From an uncultured Oscillospiraceae bacterium (lineage in GTDB: Bacteria; Bacillota; Clostridia; Oscillospirales; Acutalibacteraceae), in contig CATWUX010000026.1 of assembly GCA_958354085.1 (NCBI GenBank), forward strand, positions 1 to 21,299: a stretch of 21,299 nt of DNA, given 5' to 3'. The notes under the pieces were generated by a model. That model was not told the DNA's origin, made no database searches, and saw nothing but the letters and a program-made list of their open reading frames with translations. Below, piece after piece: positions 6,376 to 14,182 of this stretch (positions within the stretch are counted from its first letter, which is position 1; each line of letters opens with the position of its first letter). The position numbers were made by a program, and so were the translations under genes.

Positions 6376-8055
6376 ATGAAAGCCTCTGCGAGAAAAAGTG
6401 CGAGAGCCGGCACCGGTAAAAAGGGGATCGTGATCGGTTCTCTCATCGCCACTTTGCTGGTGCTGATCCTATACTGGTTTATGCTGCCGGCGCTCAATCC
6501 CTCCAGTCCGGCCTTGTGGGCGTTTGTCATCGTTTCGCTGCTGATCTATCTGGTCGTGCTGTCTGCCGTTGGGTTGGGACGCGCTTTTGCCGATATGGGC
6601 AGTACGGTTGTGGACGTGGGCGGCACAAAAATGAACATTCCCAATATGCCGCATCTGCCGAAAACCCGTTTTGTCAAGGTTATGCTGCTGATCATCGGCG
6701 GTTTGATCGTGCTGGCGATCCTTTTGTCCATGATCGGCGCCAAAATCTTCAACGCTTCCCGTTATCGGGATCTGCTTGTCAAGACGGAGGGCAGCTTTAC
6801 GGAGGATGTAGCCGAGCTGTCCATGAACCAGATCCCGGTCGTGGACCGGGATACCGCATCCCGTCTGGGCAGCCGCAAGCTGGGCAACATGTCCGATCTG
6901 GTGTCGCAGTTTGTGATTGCGGAGAATTATACGCAGATTAACAAGGGGAATCGCCCGGTGCGCGTGACGCCGCTGGTGTACGGCGACGTCATCAAATGGC
7001 TCAACAACCAGAAAAACGGCGTGCCGGCCTATTTGCTGGTGGATATGGTCACGCAGGAAACCGAGCTGGTGCGCCTCGAAAAAGGCATGAAGTATTCGCC
7101 GAACGAATATTTCATGCGCAATCTGCGCCGGTATTTGCGGTTCCATTATCCGACCAAAATGTTCGGCGACTACTCCTTTGAGGTGGATGAAAACGGCACG
7201 CCGTATTGGATCGCCTCGACGATCTGTTACCGTATCGGCGTGTGGGGCGGAAAAGACGTCGAGGGTGCCGTGCTGGTGAACGCCATTACCGGCGAGCACA
7301 AATACTATGACGTGGCCAACATCCCCACATGGGTGGATCAGGTATACCACGCGGATATGATTCTGGAACAGCTCAATTATAACGGCGCGTTCCAGCAGGG
7401 GTATTTCAACTTCTTCATCGGGCAGCGCGGCGTGCTGCAAACGACCGACGGCTACAATTATATCGCCGTCAACGACGACGTGTATCTGTATACGGGCATG
7501 ACCTCGGCGGTCAGCGACGAATCCAACATCGGCTTCGTGTTGGTCAACATGCGCACGAAGGCGACCAAATTCTATTCCATCCCCGGCGCGGAGGAATATT
7601 CCGCCATGAATTCCGCACAGGGGCAGGTACAGCACCTCGGGTATACATCCACCTTCCCGCTGCTGCTCAACGTGGCGGAGCGGCCGACCTACTTCATGTC
7701 GCTCAAGGACGCGGCCGGGTTGGTCAAGATGTATGCGTTTGTGGACGTGGAACGCTACCAGCTGGTCGGCACGGGCGCGACGGTGGACGAAGCACGCACC
7801 AACTATGCCAAGGTACTCAAGCAAGAGGGTGAGCCCGCCTCCGGCGGAGAACCCGTTACCGGCGTCTTGGCCGAGATTTACCCGGTTGTGGAGGATGGCA
7901 ACACGCGCTACTATTTCAAGCTGGAGGGCAGCGACGTGATTTATATCGCGTCCATCCAGACCTCCACCCGGCTGCCGTTCCTCAAGCCGGGCGATACGCT
8001 GACCTTTACGGCGTCCGGCGAAGCCGCTGTACAGGATGTGCTGACGATCCAATAA
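6376..8055 (+). CDS. Membrane protein of unknown function with large extracytoplasmic domain
   Basis: 559 residues from the ATG at 6376, which has AAAGG 12 bases upstream; an alternative ATG at 6364 touches that site and is less likely. The N-terminus is basic (KASARKSARAGTGKK). Three membrane segments follow at about 17-38, 46-66 and 99-122, then some 435 mostly soluble residues rich in Tyr and aromatic motifs (KWLNNQKNGVPAYLLVDM, MKYSPNEYF, YPTKMFGDYSFEVDENG). I have an impression of similar proteins in other Clostridia but cannot name a family. The C-terminal 80 residues look like a separate beta-rich, possibly OB-like, domain after a short Gly/Pro linker. No catalytic motif is seen. It lies 65 bases after asnB and is closed by a strong terminator. 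Confidence 0.8.
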   Translation: MKASARKSARAGTGKKGIVIGSLIATLLVLILYWFMLPALNPSSPALWAFVIVSLLIYLVVLSAVGLGRAFADMGSTVVDVGGTKMNIPNMPHLPKTRFVKVMLLIIGGLIVLAILLSMIGAKIFNASRYRDLLVKTEGSFTEDVAELSMNQIPVVDRDTASRLGSRKLGNMSDLVSQFVIAENYTQINKGNRPVRVTPLVYGDVIKWLNNQKNGVPAYLLVDMVTQETELVRLEKGMKYSPNEYFMRNLRRYLRFHYPTKMFGDYSFEVDENGTPYWIASTICYRIGVWGGKDVEGAVLVNAITGEHKYYDVANIPTWVDQVYHADMILEQLNYNGAFQQGYFNFFIGQRGVLQTTDGYNYIAVNDDVYLYTGMTSAVSDESNIGFVLVNMRTKATKFYSIPGAEEYSAMNSAQGQVQHLGYTSTFPLLLNVAERPTYFMSLKDAAGLVKMYAFVDVERYQLVGTGATVDEARTNYAKVLKQEGEPASGGEPVTGVLAEIYPVVEDGNTRYYFKLEGSDVIYIASIQTSTRLPFLKPGDTLTFTASGEAAVQDVLTIQ

Positions 8056-8064
8056 AAAACGGGC

Positions 8065-8100
8065 AAAGGCCGCTCTCCTATTGGGAGAGCGGCCTTTTTT
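8065..8100 (+). terminator. Strong intrinsic terminator after the asnB unit
   Basis: A perfect 14-pair stem, AAAGGCCGCTCTCC (8065-8078) with its complement at 8084-8097, with a five-base loop and a run of six T. It separates the asnB region from the surface-fibre operon. Confidence 0.95.
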
Positions 8101-8179
8101 GCGTTTATAGGTATATACGAAAGGCATGCGGCGAAGGCGAAAAATAAAAAGTTATCGCAAATTTTCAAAAAAATTTATT

Positions 8180-8220
8180 ATGAGACCGATTTGTGACCGC
8201 GGCCCTGTAAAATAGTACAC
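8180..8220 (+). promoter_or_regulatory. Promoter-like element, copy 1 (11-base direct repeats plus -10)
   Basis: TGAGACCG (8181) and TGTGACCG (8192) repeat with an 11-base period, then GTAAAATAGT (8207-8216) supplies a -10-like TAAAAT. Direct repeats one helical turn apart just upstream of a -10 are the layout of promoters activated by OmpR/PhoB-type response regulators. The whole 41-base pattern recurs 127 bases downstream. Confidence 0.6.
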
Positions 8221-8306
8221 GAAAGCTGAACGCGGTGATGCGGTGGCAGCTTGTCAAAAAGAAGAATGTGGACAATCCGTATAAAAAGGTTTGCATACAG
8301 CGATAA

Positions 8307-8347
8307 ATGAGACCGAGATGTGACCGGCGGATGGTAAGATAGTGCGC
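8307..8347 (+). promoter_or_regulatory. Promoter-like element, copy 2, proximal to the fibre operon
   Basis: TGAGACCG (8308) and TGTGACCG (8319), again 11 bases apart, then GGTAAGATAGT with a -10-like TAAGAT (8335-8340). Every sub-element has the same offset as in copy 1. It ends about 87 bases before the GTG start of the VWA gene. Between the copies (8221-8306) there is an AAGCTG/CAGCTT inverted repeat but no gene. Transcription from copy 2, copy 1 or both is plausible. Confidence 0.6.
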
Positions 8348-8433
8348 AGTGACCACATTCAGGAAAGTGTCCTCACGAATTTTGACGATTCATGAGTGGA
8401 ATTATGCAGCTAGAACGCAGAGGAGTGCATACT

Positions 8434-11361
8434 GTGAAAAGCATGAAGAAAGTATGGTCAAGCATTCTTTCGTTAGCATTGACGGCTTGCTTGCTGGGGA
8501 GCGGTTTCCCGTCGTCGGTGACGGATGCCCGCGCTGCGAGCGGGTCGATTGAACAGCCGGAACCGGGCAACGGGAGCTTTTTCATCCCGGAATATTCCGA
8601 GGGAGAAAAAGAGGGCCTGCTGAAAAAAGAGGCGGTGCCGGTTGAGGGGATGGACGGCTACTACGATATCACCCTTACGCTCCAGCCGCCGACGAGTTCA
8701 GAGGTTACGACCACGAAAAAGACCGACATCGTACTGGTGATCGACAAATCCGCCAGTATGACCAACGGAAACAATATTCTCGGCAGCGTGAAGTCGGCGG
8801 CCAATGACTTGGTCGATAAGGTGCTGACCGAAAGCCTGCAAAACTCCGTGCGGGTGGCGGTGGTCGCGTTCAGCGGCCCGAACCAAACCAATGCGACCGC
8901 CACCGAGGCCAATTCGGTGATTTCTTTGGGCTTCAGCAACAGCGCCTCCGAAGTGACGAACTATATTAACACGAAGATTTCCGCCAGCGGCGGTACGAAC
9001 ACGGAGGCCGGCTTTAAGAAAGCCTATGATCTCCTCAAGACCAGCACGGCGGAGCAGAAATTTGTCGTGTTCCTGTCGGATGGCGGGCCGACCTTCCGTT
9101 TGACAAAGGTAACAGAGGACGCCGGCCGTAACACTGTGTATTACGGCACCGGTTCCAACGACGAATACGGCTACAATGCCACATGTGCATTGGCGTGGGC
9201 CAACGCGCTGAAAGCAGGAGTCGAGGAGCAAACAGAGAAGGTAGAAGTCGGCGACGCTACGATTCAACCGATGAACGGGCTGGACGCGAAGATCTTCTCC
9301 GTCGGCTATGGCGTGGACACCTCCGCATATGCCAGTCCCGACACCGAGGACGTTACGTACTATTATCCGGCCAGTCAAGCCGGCCAGATTTCCAACATCT
9401 TTAAGCTGATCCAACAGACGATCACCAATTCCATGGCGGCTTCGCAGATTGTGGTTAAGGATATTGTGACCGATGATTTCACGATCGTGACGCCGGCAGG
9501 CGAGGTAGCCGTGGCCGGCCAAGAGCTGGCTGCGGGTCAGCAGGTCACGATCGACGGCAATACCGTCAGCGTGCCGCTGGGCACGATCATTTCGCAGGAA
9601 ACCTCGACGCCCATCACGATCACCTTCCGCGTGAAGGTGCGGGAAGACCGCTTCCTGGAGGCCGGCGATTATCTGGTGCCGACCAATACGCGGGCGGAGG
9701 TCACCTACCGGCAGGACGACGAAGAATGGAATCAGGTTTTTGAGGTTCCCGGCGTCAACATCCATGTGGACGACACCAAGTATGGCATGCAGAAAACCGC
9801 TATGGTCAAAAGCTGGGATGACCGCACCTACGATATCACGCTGAAAGCGTGGTCGGCGAAGCCGGTCGAAACGGTGTGGGTGGATGTGACCACCTATCAG
9901 GCGGAAACGGTCATCACGCCCAGTGCGGATAACGAGGGCAACAGCTATCTCGTCTATATCGGTGAGGGAAACAATGAGCCGGTCAGCCAGGATCCCGCTG
10001 ACTACGCGCTGGTGAAATGCTCCGGCGAAACCGTTAAAACCGGCAGCAGCTATTACTGGGGCTCGGATGGCGTCAACGGTATTGAAAAGTACGAAGGCAA
10101 TGTCTATATCCGCGAGGGCTTGTCATGGTATGAATCAGTAGGTCATACCAGCAATTTCGTTCCGGAAGACGGCGTTCAGTATTATGGCGATGGTGTATTT
10201 GAAATTGAGATACCTTTTATTGGAACGATTTCTATCCCCTATAAACAGCCAATCACCCGCTATGAAGAAGCCGAGTACACCACGACGTACTTCTGGGAAG
10301 ACAAACAAGACGCCGGTGCGGTCGCACGCACGACTTATAAGACCGTGACGACGCAGGAGCCGTTCACGCCGGAGGGCAGCTCGCCGATTCAGGCGGCAAC
10401 GGACATTGTGGACGTGGTAGACCCCCGCTTTGAAATTGTATCGACCAGCCCGGCCGGCGCGACAGTGGAGGGCAACAAGGTCACTTGGACGGTCGATGCT
10501 CTGAGCGGTACGGCGGAGGAGCCCGGCTTTGTCGGAACCATCACGGTTCGCGCCAAGGATACGTTCGTGGGCGGCAACAACGTCAAAACCAACGTAGAAG
10601 CGCAGTCCGGCCTGAAGATCGGCGACAATACGCTGCGGGCTTTCCCGAACCAGCCGACGGTGAACGTCAAAGCGGAATTAACGCTCGGCAATACGCAGCG
10701 TGAAATTTTCCTCGGCGAGGCTGTACCGAACGATGCCAGTATCCCCGCGGATATGGGGGCGACGGTGGACGGCGTACAGTACGCTTGGACCGCCGGCGAG
10801 GGCGTGACAGGCGGAAAACTCCCCGTTGCGTATATCCCCGAAACAGCGCAAACTTTGGAATACACGCTGACCGGCACGCTGGTCATGGAGGAGCCCACGG
10901 AGGCGTCCAACGCCAACACGGCAGGTCATTATAACGGCAGCGCCGCCGATCAATACACGATGACGGCGAACGGTATTTACACGGTGCTCATCCACACCGG
11001 TAAGCTGACGATCACGAAGCAACTGGTGGATGATCAAGGAAATCCGATTGCGCCGCATGACGCTAAGCAGGCGTTCCTGTTCACCGTTTTGAAAGATGGC
11101 AAGCGCTTCTGCGAAGTGGTTCTCACGCCCGGAACGCAGACCGCGGCCAGCAAAACCCTGACCGCGCTTCCCGCCGGTGAATACACCGTTGTGGAGGATA
11201 CGAAATGGGCATGGCGCTATGAAGCGGTCGGTGACGCGCAGCAAACGGTCACTATCTCCCGCGATGAGCCGGAGCAGGCCGTCACTTTCCAAGACAAACA
11301 CGTAAATCCCTATTGGCTGGAAGGTAAAGACAATGTGACCAATGTGTTCAACGTAAAGTAA
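8434..11361 (+). CDS. Secreted VWA-domain adhesin with Cna-B-like C-terminus
   Basis: 975 residues from a GTG at 8434, which has GAGGAG 8 bases upstream (the first ATG downstream is too far). The signal peptide covers residues 1-36, either cut at ARA|ASG or lipidated at Cys19 (LTAC lipobox). The VWA domain spans about 97-335 with a MIDAS site DKSAS (104-108), a threonine at 188 and SDGGP (215-219). Two fimbrial D2/DUF11-like strand-rich modules follow at about 336-445 and 655-745. A Cna-B/SpaA-like module runs from about 856 to the end (KLTITKQLVDDQGNP ... VTNVFN). There is no LPXTG signal. It heads the operon, 13 bases from the next gene, and probably provides adhesion for the fibre system. 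Ligand unknown. Confidence 0.85.
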   Translation: MKSMKKVWSSILSLALTACLLGSGFPSSVTDARAASGSIEQPEPGNGSFFIPEYSEGEKEGLLKKEAVPVEGMDGYYDITLTLQPPTSSEVTTTKKTDIVLVIDKSASMTNGNNILGSVKSAANDLVDKVLTESLQNSVRVAVVAFSGPNQTNATATEANSVISLGFSNSASEVTNYINTKISASGGTNTEAGFKKAYDLLKTSTAEQKFVVFLSDGGPTFRLTKVTEDAGRNTVYYGTGSNDEYGYNATCALAWANALKAGVEEQTEKVEVGDATIQPMNGLDAKIFSVGYGVDTSAYASPDTEDVTYYYPASQAGQISNIFKLIQQTITNSMAASQIVVKDIVTDDFTIVTPAGEVAVAGQELAAGQQVTIDGNTVSVPLGTIISQETSTPITITFRVKVREDRFLEAGDYLVPTNTRAEVTYRQDDEEWNQVFEVPGVNIHVDDTKYGMQKTAMVKSWDDRTYDITLKAWSAKPVETVWVDVTTYQAETVITPSADNEGNSYLVYIGEGNNEPVSQDPADYALVKCSGETVKTGSSYYWGSDGVNGIEKYEGNVYIREGLSWYESVGHTSNFVPEDGVQYYGDGVFEIEIPFIGTISIPYKQPITRYEEAEYTTTYFWEDKQDAGAVARTTYKTVTTQEPFTPEGSSPIQAATDIVDVVDPRFEIVSTSPAGATVEGNKVTWTVDALSGTAEEPGFVGTITVRAKDTFVGGNNVKTNVEAQSGLKIGDNTLRAFPNQPTVNVKAELTLGNTQREIFLGEAVPNDASIPADMGATVDGVQYAWTAGEGVTGGKLPVAYIPETAQTLEYTLTGTLVMEEPTEASNANTAGHYNGSAADQYTMTANGIYTVLIHTGKLTITKQLVDDQGNPIAPHDAKQAFLFTVLKDGKRFCEVVLTPGTQTAASKTLTALPAGEYTVVEDTKWAWRYEAVGDAQQTVTISRDEPEQAVTFQDKHVNPYWLEGKDNVTNVFNVK

Positions 11362-11374
11362 AGGAGGAAAACAC

Positions 11375-12016
11375 ATGAGAAACAAGAAAAAGGCTCTGGT
11401 GCTTTCCTCGCTTGCCGTTGTGACCGCCGTTACCCTCCTGTTTGGCGGAGCCACGCTGGCCTATCGTTTTGCACAGACGGGCAACATTCAAAACCTTTTC
11501 ACTCCCGGCACGGTGTCTATGGATGTGCAGGAAAACAGCAGCAGCACACCGTCCGATACGAACGAACTGCCGGACGGCACCAAGGAGGTGCAGCTTCAGA
11601 ACACCGGCACGATCGAATCGTATCTGCGTGCCAAGCTGGTTCCCAGCTGGAAATTCGTGGACGGTGAGGCGAATACGGCGGGGCTGGTGCTGCGGCCGAT
11701 GCCCGAAACCATCACCGGAACAGTCGTGGATCTGGGCGATATCCGGCTGCATCTGGCAGCCGACTGGCAGACCAACTGGCTGTACAAGGACGGTTACTTC
11801 TATTACAAGAAGCCGGTTCCCGCCGGGGAAATGACGACGCTGCTGATGGAATCGGTATCCGTTGCGGAGGGCAAGGAGGCCACGCTGCTGAACAAGCTGC
11901 AGCTGGATGTGCTTTCCGAATCCATCCAAACGTCCGATCCGCAGGATACACAGCCCGCTTTGCAGCAAGCCTGGGGGCCTCTCACGCTGGATAGCAACGG
12001 CTGCATCAGCGGCTGA
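11375..12016 (+). CDS. SipW-dependent-type exported protein, small TasA-like
   Basis: 213 residues after a strong AAGGAGG site. The N-terminus MRNKKK plus a hydrophobic core ends FGGATLAYRF, the 'GG-T-A-aromatic' pattern of SipW-type signal peptides (TasA/camelysin class), with cleavage expected after ATLA. The mature part starts QTGNIQNLFTPG and continues into a beta-rich domain (KEVQLQNTGTIESYLRAKLV, the usual 'N-G ... Y-x-R' core of the family). A low-complexity Ser/Thr/Asp patch lies near 49-60. There is no C-terminal anchor. It lies between the adhesin and the signal peptidase gene, 14 bases before the latter, so it is probably a substrate of that enzyme and a fibre or adaptor subunit. 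Confidence 0.8.
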   Translation: MRNKKKALVLSSLAVVTAVTLLFGGATLAYRFAQTGNIQNLFTPGTVSMDVQENSSSTPSDTNELPDGTKEVQLQNTGTIESYLRAKLVPSWKFVDGEANTAGLVLRPMPETITGTVVDLGDIRLHLAADWQTNWLYKDGYFYYKKPVPAGEMTTLLMESVSVAEGKEATLLNKLQLDVLSESIQTSDPQDTQPALQQAWGPLTLDSNGCISG

Positions 12017-12030
12017 GGAGGAGAAAACCG

Positions 12031-12597
12031 GTGCTGAAAAAGATCTGCAACATTCTGCTTAGCCTCCTGATTGCCGGCATGGCGGTGATTGCCGCCGCGC
12101 TGCTGGTGCCGTACCTGTTCGGCTACCGGCCGCTGGCCGTGCTCAGTCCCAGCATGGAACCCATGTATCCGGTTGGCTGCGTCGTGTATGTCAACACGAA
12201 AGTCAAACCGGAGGAGCTGAAGGTCGGCGATGCGATCACCTTCACCCTCAGCGGCAATACCCTCGCGACGCACCGCATCACGGCGATCGACAGTGAAAAA
12301 CGCGAGTACGTTACGCAGGGGGATGCGAACAACACTTCGGACGGCGCGCGCAGCTTTGATACGCTGGTCGGGCGGGTATCCCGATATGGCGTACCGCTGC
12401 TGGGATACGTTTCCGAAGGCATCAAAACCACAAAAGGCATGGTCATCGCGGCCGGCTTGGTCATGATCATCATCCTGCTGGCGTTTTTGCCGGACGCCCT
12501 TGCAAAAGATAAAAAGCCGGCAAACGAAGCGCCCGAAGCTTCGTCGGACACCCCGACAGAATCGTTACCCGAAGAAACCGATGTTTCTATTAAATAA
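12031..12597 (+). CDS. sipW: Signal peptidase I, SipW (ER-type) family
   Basis: 188 residues, GTG start at 12031 with GAGGAGGAG 8 bases upstream. An N-terminal membrane segment (about 8-28) is followed by the catalytic box LSPSMEPMYPVG with Ser41, then ATHRI with His81 in place of the bacterial lysine. That Ser-His pair marks the SipW/archaeal/ER type. GDANNTSD (97-104) holds the candidate aspartate. A second membrane segment is at about 137-155, then a charged cytoplasmic tail rich in Glu, Pro and Ser. SipW enzymes cleave the special signal peptides of TasA-like proteins, four of which flank it here. It lies within the operon, 24 bases before the next TasA-like gene. Confidence 0.93.
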   Translation: MLKKICNILLSLLIAGMAVIAAALLVPYLFGYRPLAVLSPSMEPMYPVGCVVYVNTKVKPEELKVGDAITFTLSGNTLATHRITAIDSEKREYVTQGDANNTSDGARSFDTLVGRVSRYGVPLLGYVSEGIKTTKGMVIAAGLVMIIILLAFLPDALAKDKKPANEAPEASSDTPTESLPEETDVSIK

Positions 12598-12621
12598 AAA
12601 TTTAATTTTTGGAGGAAGAAA

Positions 12622-13260
12622 ATGATGAAAACGAAGAAATTAGCGATTGCCTCTGTATGTGTTGCTCTGGCCGGTATTATTGCCGCGGGTGCTACGATGG
12701 CTTACCTGAATGACAAAACAGCCACCGTCACCAATACCTTTACGCCCTCGGGCTCCAATTTGAGCATCCAGCTGCGTGAGCCCGCTTGGGACGGCTACAC
12801 CTTTGCAGATACCAACTATACCACGTTGGGCGCTTCCGCTAAGGAGGGCCTGAGTGAGGCGGTTCTTAAGGATCTGGGTATCACGAAAGCGAATCCGTAT
12901 GCTCCCGGCTCGGTTATCCCGAAGGATCCGACTGTTAAGAATAACGGCACCGCCGCTGTTTGGGTTGCGGTGAAGCTGGAGTATGTGGATGTGCCGACAT
13001 ACGCCGAGATCAACTACGAAAACGGCACCAAATGGGAATTCAACGCGGACAAAACCATTGCGTATTACAAAACTACGTTGGCTGTCGGTGAAACAACGGC
13101 TCCTGTGTTTGATAAAGTAACCATCCCCACGACTGTGACCGAGCTGGGCAGCACGGCGTTCAAGATCAAGAGCACCGCGTATGCGATCCAGACCGAGAAT
13201 ATTGCGGATCTGGCAGCGGCCAAAGCGGCGTTTGCGGCACAGTTCAATGGTGTGTTCTAA
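12622..13260 (+). CDS. TasA-like fibre subunit 1 (SipW-dependent signal)
   Basis: 212 residues with GGAGG 6 bases before the ATG at 12622 (9 bases before the alternative ATG at 12625). The signal peptide MMKTKKLAIASVCVALAG ends AAGATMAYLND, with cleavage expected after ATMA. The mature N-terminus DKTATVTNTFTPSG is a strand-like segment, as in TasA. The motif PGSVIPKDPTVKNNG (95-109), followed by VWVAVKLEYVD, is the family core and is nearly repeated in the next gene. There is no membrane anchor or sorting signal. Family knowledge: TasA and relatives polymerise into surface or matrix fibres. The role here is inferred from that and from the neighbouring sipW. Confidence 0.85.
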   Translation: MMKTKKLAIASVCVALAGIIAAGATMAYLNDKTATVTNTFTPSGSNLSIQLREPAWDGYTFADTNYTTLGASAKEGLSEAVLKDLGITKANPYAPGSVIPKDPTVKNNGTAAVWVAVKLEYVDVPTYAEINYENGTKWEFNADKTIAYYKTTLAVGETTAPVFDKVTIPTTVTELGSTAFKIKSTAYAIQTENIADLAAAKAAFAAQFNGVF

Positions 13261-13328
13261 GCGCAATAAGACTCCGGTTTCTGCGTATGTTCAGCTAATT
13301 TAGAAAAAGTGTGTGGAGGATGACTACG

Positions 13329-14102
13329 ATGAATACAAAAAGTAAAAAAATTGCCGTAGCAGCGGTTGCGGCTTCTCTGGCAGGTTTGATGGCAGTGGGC
13401 GGAACCTTGGCATGGCTGACAGCCGGTACCGAGGTGAAGGTCAATACGTTCAGCGTTGGTGCGAACGGAACGGGCGGCGAAGCCTCCGTATCCATTCAGC
13501 TCAAGGAAGATGCGTTTGACGGTGCGGATTACGGCGCAGTGCGTGATGTGGAAGGCGTGCTGAAAACCGATTTTGATGCGCACTATTCGGTGAAGGATGG
13601 CGTGATCACCAACACGCTGAAAGACGCCACGTATGGCTACAACCAGGCGCAGTACATTCTGCCGGGCCGCGTGATCGCCAAAGATCCCCAGGTCAAGAAC
13701 AATGGCCAGAACGCCGTGTATGTCGCTATCAAGCTGGACTATAAAAAGAATACGGCGGCTGCCGGTGAGCAGGCGGTTTATGTCGATTCCTCCTATGCGG
13801 AGCTGCTGTTTGACGCGACAAAAGACGGCGCGGACAAGGGCATTTTCGAGGCTATTGCCTTTGATACTGCCAACTGGACGGCCAAGGATGGAACCAATAC
13901 GGTGTTCTATTACAATACCGTGCTGGCTACCGGCGCCGAGACCAGCGAGCTGTTTGAGCAGGTTAAGATCGCGTCCAAAGCGGCCAAGGTCTATGGCTTC
14001 CAGATTGATGTAACGGCCTATGCGGTTCAAGCGGAGGGCATTGACGCTGACAATGCGCCGGCTATGCTGGACAAGACGATCGACGGTACGATCAACGCTT
14101 GA
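13329..14102 (+). CDS. TasA-like fibre subunit 2 (SipW-dependent signal)
   Basis: 257 residues. The start at 13329 has GGAGG 9 bases upstream; the ATG at 13320 abuts that site and is unlikely. The signal peptide ends VGGTLAWLTAG (cleavage expected after GTLA) and the mature N-terminus continues VKVNTFSVG. The core motif PGRVIAKDPQVKNNG (112-126), followed by YVAIKLDY, matches the previous gene closely, so the two are paralogues. A longer middle part (about 60-110 and 140-200) makes this the largest subunit. It ends in a plain TIDGTINA with no anchor. The gap to the previous gene is 68 bases and holds no terminator. Followed by a strong hairpin at 14126-14166. Confidence 0.85.
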   Translation: MNTKSKKIAVAAVAASLAGLMAVGGTLAWLTAGTEVKVNTFSVGANGTGGEASVSIQLKEDAFDGADYGAVRDVEGVLKTDFDAHYSVKDGVITNTLKDATYGYNQAQYILPGRVIAKDPQVKNNGQNAVYVAIKLDYKKNTAAAGEQAVYVDSSYAELLFDATKDGADKGIFEAIAFDTANWTAKDGTNTVFYYNTVLATGAETSELFEQVKIASKAAKVYGFQIDVTAYAVQAEGIDADNAPAMLDKTIDGTINA

Positions 14103-14125
14103 GAAAACATCCCCAGAACTGTTCG

Positions 14126-14166
14126 GATGCTTTGCCGCTCCTGTGAAGCGGGTGCGGCAAAGCATC
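14126..14166 (+). other. Intercistronic stem-loop before the third TasA-like gene
   Basis: GATGCTTTGCCGC (14126-14138) and its perfect complement (14154-14166) form a 13-pair stem with a 15-base loop. No T run follows; instead the AAGGAG ribosome site of the next gene begins 3 bases later. This fits mRNA processing or stability control, or modulation of the next gene, better than full termination. Confidence 0.7.
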
Positions 14167-14182
14167 TCCAAGGAGAAGGCTT

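Noticed and set aside
6469..8127. 552-residue minus-strand open frame
   Set aside because: Antisense to the membrane-protein gene and passes through its terminator; His/Arg/Gln-rich shadow composition.
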